This document shows, piece by piece, positions 7,303 to 14,517 of a stretch of DNA of 21,486 bases. The notes beneath the pieces are model-generated. The model saw nothing but the letters and a program-made list of their open reading frames with translations. It was not told where the DNA came from and did no database searches. Position numbers and translations under genes: made by a program. Position 1 is the stretch's first letter; every line of letters starts with the position of its first letter. The stretch spans positions 1-21,486 of the forward strand of contig JAUHXW010000007.1 in the NCBI GenBank assembly GCA_030426705.1. Direction: 5' to 3'. This DNA comes from Gammaproteobacteria bacterium. Lineage in GTDB: Bacteria; Pseudomonadota; Gammaproteobacteria; Xanthomonadales; Marinicellaceae.

Positions 7303-8667
7303 ATGAATAAAAATTACAAAACATATATCTACTATTTGCCGATTTTTTTAATCGCAATGTTACTTCAATGCCATATTTTTTATCCGGGCTATATGTCTTT
7401 TGATTCTGCGTTTCAATATTCACAGGTAGTATCCGGTGAATGGAATAACATCAGTCCTATTGTAATGGTTTTCTTATGGACTTTAACAGATGCCATCATC
7501 CCCGGCCCCGGAGGGTTGTTCCTTCTGTTTCAAATCATTGCTTTAACTGGGTTAATCATTTTTGTGGCACACTTGAACTGGAATTATTGGCTCAAGACAG
7601 TAGCCATATTTTTAGTTTTTTTCTGGCCTTATAATTTAATGATCATGCCCCATTTATGGAAAGATGTGGGCTTGATGTCCTTTTTGTTTTTGGCTTTGGG
7701 TTTGATTCAAATTTATAAACAATCAGCCAAAAACCGTGATCTCATTTTAGCCACAGTCACATTAATAGTTGCATCAATGTTCAGATTTGAAGCAGTTTTT
7801 TATTTATTACCTGTTGTTTTTTATTTGGTGGTGTTGTTTTGCAAACACCACAACAGCAACAAACATTGGCTCAAGGCCAGTCTATTTTCTGTACTGTTTA
7901 TTTTGGCCAGTGTAACAACAACCCAACTGATAACCCATTTAAGCAACAGCAAAAAAATCACCTTGTGGCAAACAGTGGCTTTGTGGGACTTGGCCCGTGT
8001 TTCGGTAAAAACCCATGAAATGTTATTACCCGAATTTACCACGGGTAAAAACATCACCATTAATGAATTATCTGAAGTCGATGTGACATGGACCAACCTC
8101 CATGTTTTCACCAAAACGAGAGCCGGGGTTAACGCGGGTCTGATTGACCCATATTCCCACCAACAAAACAAGAAACTGTTTAAGGCCTGGCTGGGAATGA
8201 TTCAAAATCATCCATTGGCCTATTTGGCTCATCGAACCGAAGTAAGTGCACATTTGTTACGAATTAAAGAATCACCTGAACAACCGATTGATTTTTTTTA
8301 CACCAGAAATAACAGAGATTTCCCTGATGGACATACTTTTAATAACAACACCATCAATAGCCATGTAACAACCTGGATTAATAAACACCTCGATTACTTT
8401 TACTTCAAAGGTTGGTTTTACTTGTCATTACAATTGTTACTACTGATTTATTTTTTGGTCACCACTAACACGTCAACAAAACCCATGGCCACTGCCTTGA
8501 GTTGTAGTGGTGTTTTATCTGTATTGGTTTTGTTGTTTGCCTCACCTTCTGCTGAACAAAGGTATCTGGTTTGGCTGGTTAACTCAACACTTTTGACATC
8601 ACTGCTTTTTCTTGAACATCTAAGCCAAAAAAAGGCGCCCAATGGACGCCTTGATTCAATCCCTTAA
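7303..8667 (+). CDS. Polytopic membrane protein, GT-C glycosyltransferase-like
   Basis: This 454-residue protein has about ten transmembrane helices and extracytoplasmic loops. The N-terminal part reads YPGYMSFDSAFQYSQV, then a WNNISPIVMVFLW segment, then MPHLWKDVGLM and SMFRFEAVFYLLPV. The order (Asp-containing first loop, Ser/Pro segment before helix 2, conserved K-D, then FR.E) recalls bacterial membrane proteins of the DUF6020/GT-C type that use lipid-linked sugars, but no catalytic residue is proven and I give no symbol. The start at 7303 has a modest GGACGG upstream. Its codons are visibly more AT-rich than those of the TonB cluster, and it stands alone between a repeat-like segment and a convergent gene, which may point to separate acquisition. 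Its last codons overlap the terminator of the converging beta-helix gene. Confidence 0.6.
   Translation: MNKNYKTYIYYLPIFLIAMLLQCHIFYPGYMSFDSAFQYSQVVSGEWNNISPIVMVFLWTLTDAIIPGPGGLFLLFQIIALTGLIIFVAHLNWNYWLKTVAIFLVFFWPYNLMIMPHLWKDVGLMSFLFLALGLIQIYKQSAKNRDLILATVTLIVASMFRFEAVFYLLPVVFYLVVLFCKHHNSNKHWLKASLFSVLFILASVTTTQLITHLSNSKKITLWQTVALWDLARVSVKTHEMLLPEFTTGKNITINELSEVDVTWTNLHVFTKTRAGVNAGLIDPYSHQQNKKLFKAWLGMIQNHPLAYLAHRTEVSAHLLRIKESPEQPIDFFYTRNNRDFPDGHTFNNNTINSHVTTWINKHLDYFYFKGWFYLSLQLLLLIYFLVTTNTSTKPMATALSCSGVLSVLVLLFASPSAEQRYLVWLVNSTLLTSLLFLEHLSQKKAPNGRLDSIP
8627..8652 (-). terminator. Intrinsic terminator of the beta-helix gene, inside the convergent ORF
   Basis: On the minus strand AAGGCGTCC (8652-8644) pairs with GGGCGCCTT (8640-8632) through nine base pairs, one of them G-U, around a three-base loop. 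Seven T residues (8633-8627) follow directly. It lies 24 bases past the stop of the beta-helix gene and within the last codons of the converging membrane-protein gene. Confidence 0.8.
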
Positions 8668-8675
8668 CAGTTACT

Positions 8676-10436
8676 TTAATCCAAAAACTCAGTCCAACCA
8701 TTGGTCCATGCACCTGCTTTAGACTTGAAAGCACCTGCATAGTTGGTTTTGTCAAAGAATGAACCAAATCTACTGGCATCCATTGGCATCACTGATGGAG
8801 TGGCACCCGTTGGATAAATGTTATCCAAAGCTGGATCAGCCACTTGATTACCCATTTGTGCCTCGAAGAAAGATTGAACAGTAAACGCATCGCCATCTTC
8901 TTCTTCAAAGTTTACGTCACAACTGATGATGGTATTTTCCATGGTTGCAGTACCAGTCAATGCACTGGGTGTACCAGCTGCAGCAAAAGTCGCATCAGAA
9001 TCCAAGTCCAAACATTTCTCAAAACCAGTTACGATGACATTGGTCATGTTGAAACCAGTACCACGACGTAAAACCATACCTGTGGTGGTTTTGTTGTCTG
9101 ATGGACCACCAATGAATGTGGCGTTAGCAATTGAAGGCATCGAACGAGGAGACGCATCGTTGTTGTCTTCAAAGTTATCCGCTTCAATACCACGCTCTTT
9201 GTCGTTGGCAGCATTGGGGTCTTGTTTAACCACAACATATTGAACTTTGCCGTCCCAACCGTGGGTCCAATCCAATGAATCGTCTTTAATGCCAGTCAAT
9301 ACAATGTGCTTGGCATTAGCTGTTCCACCAAAAAACTCAATGCCGTCATCTTCATTGGCGTGGACTTGAACATAGTCAATCACTGTACCAGAACCTACAG
9401 CCTGGAATGCAATACCATTCAATTCATCTTCGTCGTTGATTCTGAAGCCACCAAATTGAACACGAACGTATTTCAAAACACCACTTGAATCTTCAGGCAT
9501 GTTACCACCGAAGTTACCTGAGCTGCCCTCGCCAACATCTTCACATTGTTCAAATGGTACGCTTTCATCACAAATATTGATGGGCGCTCGACCATTAATC
9601 ACCAATCCACCCCAGTTACCAGCACCTGCAGATGGGTCATTAGCGGCAAAAGGACCGGTAAATACAATCGGTGCATTGGGTGTACCTTCGGCGAAGATCT
9701 TAGAACCACGTTGAACGGCTAAAAAGTCATTACCGGTTACGCCCAAAACACGTGTGCCTGGCTCAACGGTTAAGTTGGCAGTTGCACCACCATCTTCTCC
9801 GACAAAAACACCACCTTGTAACACCCAGTTGGTGTCATTGGTAAATGTCACATCACCTGTTAAAGTACCTTGAACCGCGCAGGTTTTAGGTTGTGATGTG
9901 GCCGTGGCAAAAGAAGGGCAACCTGTGAAAGTGCTTTGGTAAGGACAAACTGAAGCATCACGTACAACACCAGCAACTTCATCGATTGGACTCAAACTGA
10001 AACTGGTGTCAGTGGTTGAATTAAATTGGCTGCTCAGGTTACTGATTTCTACATCAATTTCCCGACAGTTCTTAACATCAAATGTCATGTCACCAACTTG
10101 CGCAACAGAACGATCACTAGCATCAGTGAAAGAACCACCGGTTACTTCAAACAAAGTAAATTCCAAAACTGACTGACCAGCCACAACAGGTGCCTGACCT
10201 GTAACCCAGGTTGGGTTTCCTTCATCATCATAAATAAACCCGGTTGCAAAGAAAATACCGGATTCAGGACCTGCTTTGATGTAGTCCAGGTTCCAGCCGG
10301 TACCATTGTCTTCACCGCCACGATACCATTGACCTTCAAATAATGTATCGACATTAATGGCTGATGCCATGCCAGATGCCATCAAACCTGTTAAAATTGC
10401 ACCTTTTACAGATGTGTTAAATTTACCCAATTTCAT
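8676..10436 (-). CDS. Large secreted beta-helix protein with N-terminal GWNLDY-type domain
   Basis: This is a 586-residue exported protein. The Sec signal peptide is at 1-26 (hydrophobic GAILTGLMASGMASA, cleavage ASA/INV). Residues about 33-105 form a small domain with GQWYRGGEDNGTGWNLDY and DDEGNPTWVTGQ, a W/G-rich module I recall from secreted proteins of Xanthomonadales-like bacteria. From about 190 to 510 the sequence has right-handed parallel beta-helix features: TVEPGTRVLG, APIVFTG, NWGGLVINGRAPIN, LKYVRVQFGG, IDYVQVHANEDDGIEFFGG, NATFIGG. The protein is rich in Asp and Glu and has several Cys. No lipobox and no C-terminal anchor are evident. The start is supported by AGAGGTA eight bases upstream. 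It is transcribed divergently from the TonB2-type operon, which suggests a link to the receptor downstream of that operon. Enzymatic activity is not apparent. Confidence 0.75.
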   Translation of the reverse strand: MKLGKFNTSVKGAILTGLMASGMASAINVDTLFEGQWYRGGEDNGTGWNLDYIKAGPESGIFFATGFIYDDEGNPTWVTGQAPVVAGQSVLEFTLFEVTGGSFTDASDRSVAQVGDMTFDVKNCREIDVEISNLSSQFNSTTDTSFSLSPIDEVAGVVRDASVCPYQSTFTGCPSFATATSQPKTCAVQGTLTGDVTFTNDTNWVLQGGVFVGEDGGATANLTVEPGTRVLGVTGNDFLAVQRGSKIFAEGTPNAPIVFTGPFAANDPSAGAGNWGGLVINGRAPINICDESVPFEQCEDVGEGSSGNFGGNMPEDSSGVLKYVRVQFGGFRINDEDELNGIAFQAVGSGTVIDYVQVHANEDDGIEFFGGTANAKHIVLTGIKDDSLDWTHGWDGKVQYVVVKQDPNAANDKERGIEADNFEDNNDASPRSMPSIANATFIGGPSDNKTTTGMVLRRGTGFNMTNVIVTGFEKCLDLDSDATFAAAGTPSALTGTATMENTIISCDVNFEEEDGDAFTVQSFFEAQMGNQVADPALDNIYPTGATPSVMPMDASRFGSFFDKTNYAGAFKSKAGAWTNGWTEFLD

Positions 10437-10515
10437 CTCAAAATACCTCTGAATTGATTTTCAAAAACCGCCATTCTATGTCCGGCTTGTTTCAGAAAAA
10501 TGACTGTAATGTGAA

Positions 10516-10530
10516 GTTTGTGTGACAAAC
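10516..10530. promoter_or_regulatory. Inverted repeat in the divergent control region
   Basis: GTTTGT and ACAAAC form perfect six-base arms around a three-base centre, about 80 bases from the beta-helix start and 115 from the DUF3450 start. The position would suit a regulator binding site acting on either direction. It lacks the TGTGA-N6-TCACA spacing of a CRP site and I do not recognise the owner. Confidence 0.3.
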
Positions 10531-10577
10531 AAAAAACCATTCCTTATATATAAAAGCAATCATTAATTTTCTGTTCA

Positions 10578-10588
10578 ACGGTAACCGT
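10578..10588. promoter_or_regulatory. Palindrome ACGGT-A-ACCGT, candidate operator
   Basis: This perfect 11-base palindrome sits just upstream of the extended -10 candidate for the TonB operon, in the place of a -35 element. A repressor or activator bound here would control that promoter. The regulator is unknown. Confidence 0.35.
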
Positions 10589-10590
10589 AC

Positions 10591-10599
10591 TGTCATAAT
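10591..10599 (+). promoter_or_regulatory. Candidate extended -10 promoter of the TonB2-type operon
   Basis: TG-T-CATAAT matches the extended -10 pattern TGn-TATAAT with one mismatch. Initiation near 10606 would leave about 25 bases before the ATG at 10631. No good -35 is present, which is usual for extended -10 promoters. A perfect TTGACA at 10599-10604 lies too close to the start codon to serve this gene. Confidence 0.4.
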
Positions 10600-10630
10600 T
10601 GACACTTAAAATTGCGGCATTCAATTATTG

Positions 10631-11416
10631 ATGCTGCAAAAAATGTCACGCAAAACTTACTTAACCTCCGCCTTAAAGAGTGCTGTTATTGGCGCTGCTT
10701 TTTGTGGTCAGTTGGCCTGGGCACAAGACGATAATGAAAAACTTATCAACAACCTGATAGCACTGCGCGGCCAGGTGGAAGACTTGCAAGCAGAGATGCA
10801 AATTCTGAAAGCCGAGCACAGCCAGTCAATGACTTACCTGAACACCAGGAAGACTGAACTGGAAGCCAATATTGACCGCAAACAACTGCAAATTAAGCAA
10901 TCGCAAGCAGAAGTGGTGGAACTGCAGGAAAAGATTAAAAGCCTGGGACTGGATTCTGAACAAATGATTCCAGAGGTACTGAACCTTGCCCAAAACATCG
11001 AACAGGCCATCACGGCAGGTATTCCTTTTAAACCAGCTGAGCGCAAAAGCGTGATTGAAGGCATTGTCCGTGATTTGGAAGGCAGAAAAATCACCTCACA
11101 ACATGCCATCAACCGCCTGTGGGCTTTTCTGGAAGATGAAATGCGTCTGGCTCGTGAGAATGCCATTTATTCGCAAACCATTAGCCTTAACGGTGAACAA
11201 GTGTTGGTTGATGTCGCTAAATTGGGGACTGTGTTGATGTACTTCAAAACCCGTGACGACCGCTATGGTCAGGCTGTCAACAACAACGGCTGGCAATACA
11301 AATTGTTTGAAGATGAAAACAACAGCCAGGCAGTTGCCCAGTTGTTTGACTCATTGAAAAAACAAATCCGCCAAGGTTATTTCACCTTGCCGCTCAATTT
11401 GCCCAACCAGGGATAA
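10631..11416 (+). CDS. DUF3450 periplasmic protein of the TonB2-type cluster
   Basis: This 261-residue exported protein has a signal peptide ending AWA/QDD near residue 31. A coiled coil follows (about 35-110, heptads through LIALRGQVEDLQAEMQILKA), then a helical part (IPFKPAERKSVIEGIVRDLEGRKIT) and a C-terminal beta-like part (ISLNGEQVLVDVAKLGTVLMYF). That is the layout of DUF3450, which is found as the first gene of Vibrio-type tonB2 clusters, upstream of ttpC. The role is unknown; a periplasmic partner of the ExbB/TtpC motor is the usual inference. Start choice is uncertain: TTG 10628, ATG 10631 and ATG 10643 are all in frame and none has a good Shine-Dalgarno. I prefer 10631. It is followed after 12 bases by the ttpC-like gene. 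Confidence 0.85.
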   Translation: MLQKMSRKTYLTSALKSAVIGAAFCGQLAWAQDDNEKLINNLIALRGQVEDLQAEMQILKAEHSQSMTYLNTRKTELEANIDRKQLQIKQSQAEVVELQEKIKSLGLDSEQMIPEVLNLAQNIEQAITAGIPFKPAERKSVIEGIVRDLEGRKITSQHAINRLWAFLEDEMRLARENAIYSQTISLNGEQVLVDVAKLGTVLMYFKTRDDRYGQAVNNNGWQYKLFEDENNSQAVAQLFDSLKKQIRQGYFTLPLNLPNQG

Positions 11417-11428
11417 GCAGGTACCCAC

Positions 11429-12814
11429 ATGAAAAAATCATTGATTATTATTTTGCTGTTGTTATGCCAAATGGTTTTGGCACAAGAAGAGAACAACACA
11501 GAAACAACCCAGTCTGAATCAGCTTTACCAGCAGCAGATCCTGTTAAAGCGCAACAAGATTTGTTGTTGGCATATAAAAAGGAGTATGCGTTTTTAACTT
11601 CACAGGTCAACAACATCAAAAAACGCATGGCCGAATTCAAAACCCAGGCTGCCACCGAAAAACGACAAATCGAAACGGTCATTTCTGGTCTGGAAAACCA
11701 ATTATTGAATGCCGAAACCACAGCCAATCAACTGGAAGAAGAAATCTTCGCGATTCAACGCAATTCTGAATCGGCACAAGATAACCAGGGCTTGATTGAC
11801 TCAACCATCATTCAGGCACAATCAACCATGAGCGAACATGGCTTTGATGGTTTTGCCGAAAATGAAAAATTGAGTGACTTAGAAAAAATTAATACATTGG
11901 TGGGTTTGGCCAATCAAACCATCCACAAGCATGCCAGCATCACCCAACAACCCGGACAGTTTTTTCTGACCGATGGTACTTCGGTTCAGGGGCAAATACT
12001 GAAAGTGGGTCACATCGCCTCTTATGGTCACAGTGATCAAGGATCTGGGGTTTTGGCACCTGCAGGAGAAGGACAATTCAAAGTCTGGCAAGACAGCGAC
12101 CCTGATGCTGCCAAAGGTATATTCACGGGAAATAACCAAGGCTTGTTACCCATATTTTTGTATGAATCTTCCATCAAAGCGATAGAAGAAAAGCAGCAAA
12201 AAACCATCATCAGTGTGATTAACTCAGGTGGAATCATTGCCTGGATCATTGCTGGCCTGGGTTTGTTTGCCTTGTTACTGATTGTGTTGCGTATTTTCTT
12301 TTTGAACAGGGCTTCTGCCAGTACCGAAAAATTGCTGTCTGGTGTGGTTCATCAGATTGAGCAGAAGGATGTTGACGGTGCCATCAAAATTGCGCAAAAG
12401 GAATCCAATTCAAGTGCGCGGGTGTTACTCAGTGCTTTGCGTAACATTGACCGCGATCGTGACCACATCGAAGACATCGTGTCGGAATCCATCCTGCATG
12501 AATCCGGCCAGCTGAATCGATTTGGCTCACTGATTATTGTGATTGCCACTGTGGCGCCTTTGCTGGGTTTATTGGGAACAGTGACTGGCATGATTTCTAC
12601 TTTTGACATCATCACCGAGTTCGGTACCGGCGATCCAAAACTACTTTCCAGCGGCATTTCCATTGCATTGGTCACTACAGAAGTGGGTCTGGCTGTGGCG
12701 ATTCCAGCTTTGTTGTTTGGCAATATTTTGTCGGGTTGGGCTGAGCGCATCAAAGACGACATGGAAAAAGCCGCCTTGCGTGCCATCAATGTTTATAAAA
12801 AGGTGTTTGCCTGA
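11429..12814 (+). CDS. ttpC: TtpC-like extended ExbB/TolQ-family protein
   Basis: This 461-residue protein has a signal peptide (MKKSLIIILLLLCQMVLAQ), a periplasmic coiled coil (about 40-115) and a beta-like domain (about 165-235, FFLTDGTSVQGQILKVGHIASY). The MotA/TolQ/ExbB core follows from about 265: a first helix (GGIIAWIIAGLGLFALLLIVL), the diagnostic VAPLLGLLGTVTGMISTF, and GISIALVTTEVGLAVAIPALLFG. ExbB-core proteins with this large N-terminal periplasmic extension are the TtpC proteins, needed together with ExbB2, ExbD2 and TonB2 in Vibrio iron-siderophore uptake. GCAGG precedes the ATG at good spacing. Length and gene order match that system. It lies at the inner membrane and probably reaches across the periplasm. 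A second, ordinary ExbB follows six bases downstream. Confidence 0.9.
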   Translation: MKKSLIIILLLLCQMVLAQEENNTETTQSESALPAADPVKAQQDLLLAYKKEYAFLTSQVNNIKKRMAEFKTQAATEKRQIETVISGLENQLLNAETTANQLEEEIFAIQRNSESAQDNQGLIDSTIIQAQSTMSEHGFDGFAENEKLSDLEKINTLVGLANQTIHKHASITQQPGQFFLTDGTSVQGQILKVGHIASYGHSDQGSGVLAPAGEGQFKVWQDSDPDAAKGIFTGNNQGLLPIFLYESSIKAIEEKQQKTIISVINSGGIIAWIIAGLGLFALLLIVLRIFFLNRASASTEKLLSGVVHQIEQKDVDGAIKIAQKESNSSARVLLSALRNIDRDRDHIEDIVSESILHESGQLNRFGSLIIVIATVAPLLGLLGTVTGMISTFDIITEFGTGDPKLLSSGISIALVTTEVGLAVAIPALLFGNILSGWAERIKDDMEKAALRAINVYKKVFA

Positions 12815-12820
12815 TCAATC

Positions 12821-13450
12821 ATGAGTGATTTGATTCAACAATTACAAGGTTACTTCACTTCGGGCGGCTACGTGATGCCGCCGTTGATCATTGCCACGGT
12901 GGTGCTGTGGTGGACCTTGGGCTACCGGATGATGGCTTTGCGTCGTGGTTCAATGCGCAGCGCAAGGGTTTTGGTAGATCGTTTCCTCAAAGGCCAGCTG
13001 CCTACTCATGAAGGGGTGTTGGTCAGGGTACTGCACAAAGGCATGAAATTACGTGCTCATGCTTTGCCCGATTTGCGACGCTATCTGGATGATGCTTTTG
13101 CTGAAGAAGCCAATGAAATCCGCAAGTACCGGGTATTTATTACCACCATTGTGTTGGTGGCACCTTTATTGGGATTATTGGGAACCGTGTCAGGCATGAT
13201 TGAAACCTTTGATTCGCTCGGTGACATGTCACTGTTTTCACAATCCGGTGGTATTGCTGGCGGTATTTCGCAAGCATTGATTACCACCCAGATGGGCTTG
13301 GCAGTATCCATTCCCGGCCTGATTGTGAACGGCATTTTAGACAAAAAACAACGCCAGCTCGAAATCGAAATGGCGCAACTGAAAGATTATTTATGCAGCC
13401 CAATTCCGGGCATTGAGACTGACAAACAGTCGATGAGAACTACATCATGA
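12821..13450 (+). CDS. exbB: ExbB-type proton channel subunit
   Basis: A 209-residue inner-membrane protein of normal ExbB length. It has a first helix near 17-35 (YVMPPLIIATVVLWWTLGYR), a cytoplasmic loop, and two C-terminal helices carrying VAPLLGLLGTVSGMIETF and GISQALITTQMGLAVSIPGLI. These hold the conserved Thr/Gly/Pro residues that line the ExbB channel. With ExbD it converts proton flow into movement of TonB. It is the second ExbB-family gene of the cluster, the first being the extended TtpC-like one, as in Vibrio tonB2 loci. Its stop overlaps the exbD start by four bases (ATGA at 13447-13450), which fits tight stoichiometric expression. Confidence 0.93.
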   Translation: MSDLIQQLQGYFTSGGYVMPPLIIATVVLWWTLGYRMMALRRGSMRSARVLVDRFLKGQLPTHEGVLVRVLHKGMKLRAHALPDLRRYLDDAFAEEANEIRKYRVFITTIVLVAPLLGLLGTVSGMIETFDSLGDMSLFSQSGGIAGGISQALITTQMGLAVSIPGLIVNGILDKKQRQLEIEMAQLKDYLCSPIPGIETDKQSMRTTS

Positions 13451-13857
13451 GATACAGAGAAAGCAAAGAGACCGTTCAGGATTTAAACATCTCACCATTG
13501 ATTGACATGGTGTTTATTTTGCTGATTTTCTTTATGGTCAGCACCACTTTTGTGAAAGACATGAAATTGGATTTGGAACGCCCCGCTGCTTCCAGTTCCA
13601 GTACCGCTTCAACCAAAGCCGTGCGCCTGTATATCGACAACGCCGGTGAGGTGTATCTCGATGGTGAAAGCATCCGTTCCTGGGTGATTCAGTCCAGATT
13701 AAGAGATTTATTGAAAACCAAAACACAAAAATCCGTGTTGGTGGTCACCGATGAAAACGTGCCTTCGGGCAAATTGGTAGAAGTCGTCGATCAGGCTCGC
13801 CTTGCTGGCGCATCAGACGTAGGCGTGGCCACTGAGAATGAAGTTGGAGCACAATGA
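13447..13857 (+). CDS. exbD: ExbD-type motor subunit
   Basis: This is a 136-residue, single-helix inner-membrane protein. The N-terminal motif LNISPLIDMVFILLIFFMVSTTF contains the essential membrane Asp (D20, equivalent to the proton-carrying Asp of E. coli ExbD). The periplasmic domain follows (AVRLYIDNAGEVYLDGE ... VLVVTDENVPSGKLVEVVDQARLAGASDVGVAT), typical of ExbD/TolR. It starts within the exbB stop and its own stop overlaps the tonB start by four bases, so exbB, exbD and tonB form a chain of overlapping cistrons. A Ser/Thr/Ala run (ASSSSTASTKA) separates helix and periplasmic domain. Assigned to ExbD rather than TolR because of the adjacent tonB. Confidence 0.93.
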   Translation: MRYRESKETVQDLNISPLIDMVFILLIFFMVSTTFVKDMKLDLERPAASSSSTASTKAVRLYIDNAGEVYLDGESIRSWVIQSRLRDLLKTKTQKSVLVVTDENVPSGKLVEVVDQARLAGASDVGVATENEVGAQ

Positions 13858-14501
13858 TGAAAACAAAAGACAAAATCATGAAAAACTTGGCCGCCATGGG
13901 TTCCATGGCTTTTGGTACTGTATTGGTACTGGGAACCTTGTTATTGATTAACGATTCAGATAATTTACTGGATCAGGCCAAAGGCATTGAATCGACCAAC
14001 ATCAAGATTCAAAAACAAAAGCCCAAAGCCAAACAGGAAATCAAAAAGGCCAAACCAAAGCCAAAACCTCAACGCTCTCGCCCGGCTCCACCAACCCCTT
14101 TGTTGGGTTTGAACAGCTCTTTGGGCGGTCTGGATTTGGGTTTACCAGATTTCTCGATGGACGGCTTGAATGGTTTGGATGGCGACATCCTCGGTGATGG
14201 TAGTGGTGTGATTATGACAGACGATACCGTTGATCAATCACCCAAAGCCGTTTGGCAAGCACCGATGTTGTACCCACCAAGAGCCCGCGCCAAAGGCATT
14301 GAAGGCTATGTGGTGTTTTCCTTGTTGATTGGTATCACAGGTGAAATCGAACAAGTCAAAATTGTTGAGTCTTATCCTGAAGGGGTGTTTGATGATGTGG
14401 CCATGCAAGGCATCAATGAATGGCGTTTTGAACCGGCACAGTATCAGGGCAAATCAGTCAAATCCTGGGCCAAACAACGCATCCGTTTTGATTTGAGTTA
14501 A
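13854..14501 (+). CDS. tonB: TonB2-like energy transducer
   Basis: A 215-residue protein with an N-terminal membrane anchor (MAFGTVLVLGTLLLI, about 17-32) and a lysine/proline linker (KQKPKAKQEIKKAKPKPKPQ). A Gly/Leu/Asp-rich stretch follows (about 83-123), then a C-terminal TonB domain (about 135-215). That domain has YPPRARAKGIEGYVVFSLLI, VKIVESYPEGVFDDVAMQGI and WRFEPAQYQGK, and ends in a basic strand. The C-terminal domain contacts the TonB box of outer-membrane receptors. The Lys/Pro linker is much shorter than in E. coli TonB1, as is usual for TonB2 proteins, and the Gly/Leu/Asp segment is unusual. The first of two adjacent ATGs overlaps the exbD stop. Likely cargo receptor: the TonB-dependent protein two genes downstream. 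Confidence 0.92.
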   Translation: MMKTKDKIMKNLAAMGSMAFGTVLVLGTLLLINDSDNLLDQAKGIESTNIKIQKQKPKAKQEIKKAKPKPKPQRSRPAPPTPLLGLNSSLGGLDLGLPDFSMDGLNGLDGDILGDGSGVIMTDDTVDQSPKAVWQAPMLYPPRARAKGIEGYVVFSLLIGITGEIEQVKIVESYPEGVFDDVAMQGINEWRFEPAQYQGKSVKSWAKQRIRFDLS

Positions 14502-14517
14502 TCGCATCTAATTAGAA

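Noticed and set aside
8844..9714. Several plus-strand frames opposite the beta-helix gene
   Set aside because: Each is short, lacks a ribosome site and overlaps a signal-peptide-bearing gene with a clear terminator and ribosome site.
10599..10604. Perfect TTGACA upstream of the DUF3450 gene
   Set aside because: A -10 at 16-18 bases would fall at 10621-10628 and start transcription at or after the ATG at 10631. It could serve only if translation begins at 10643. The extended -10 at 10591-10599 fits better.
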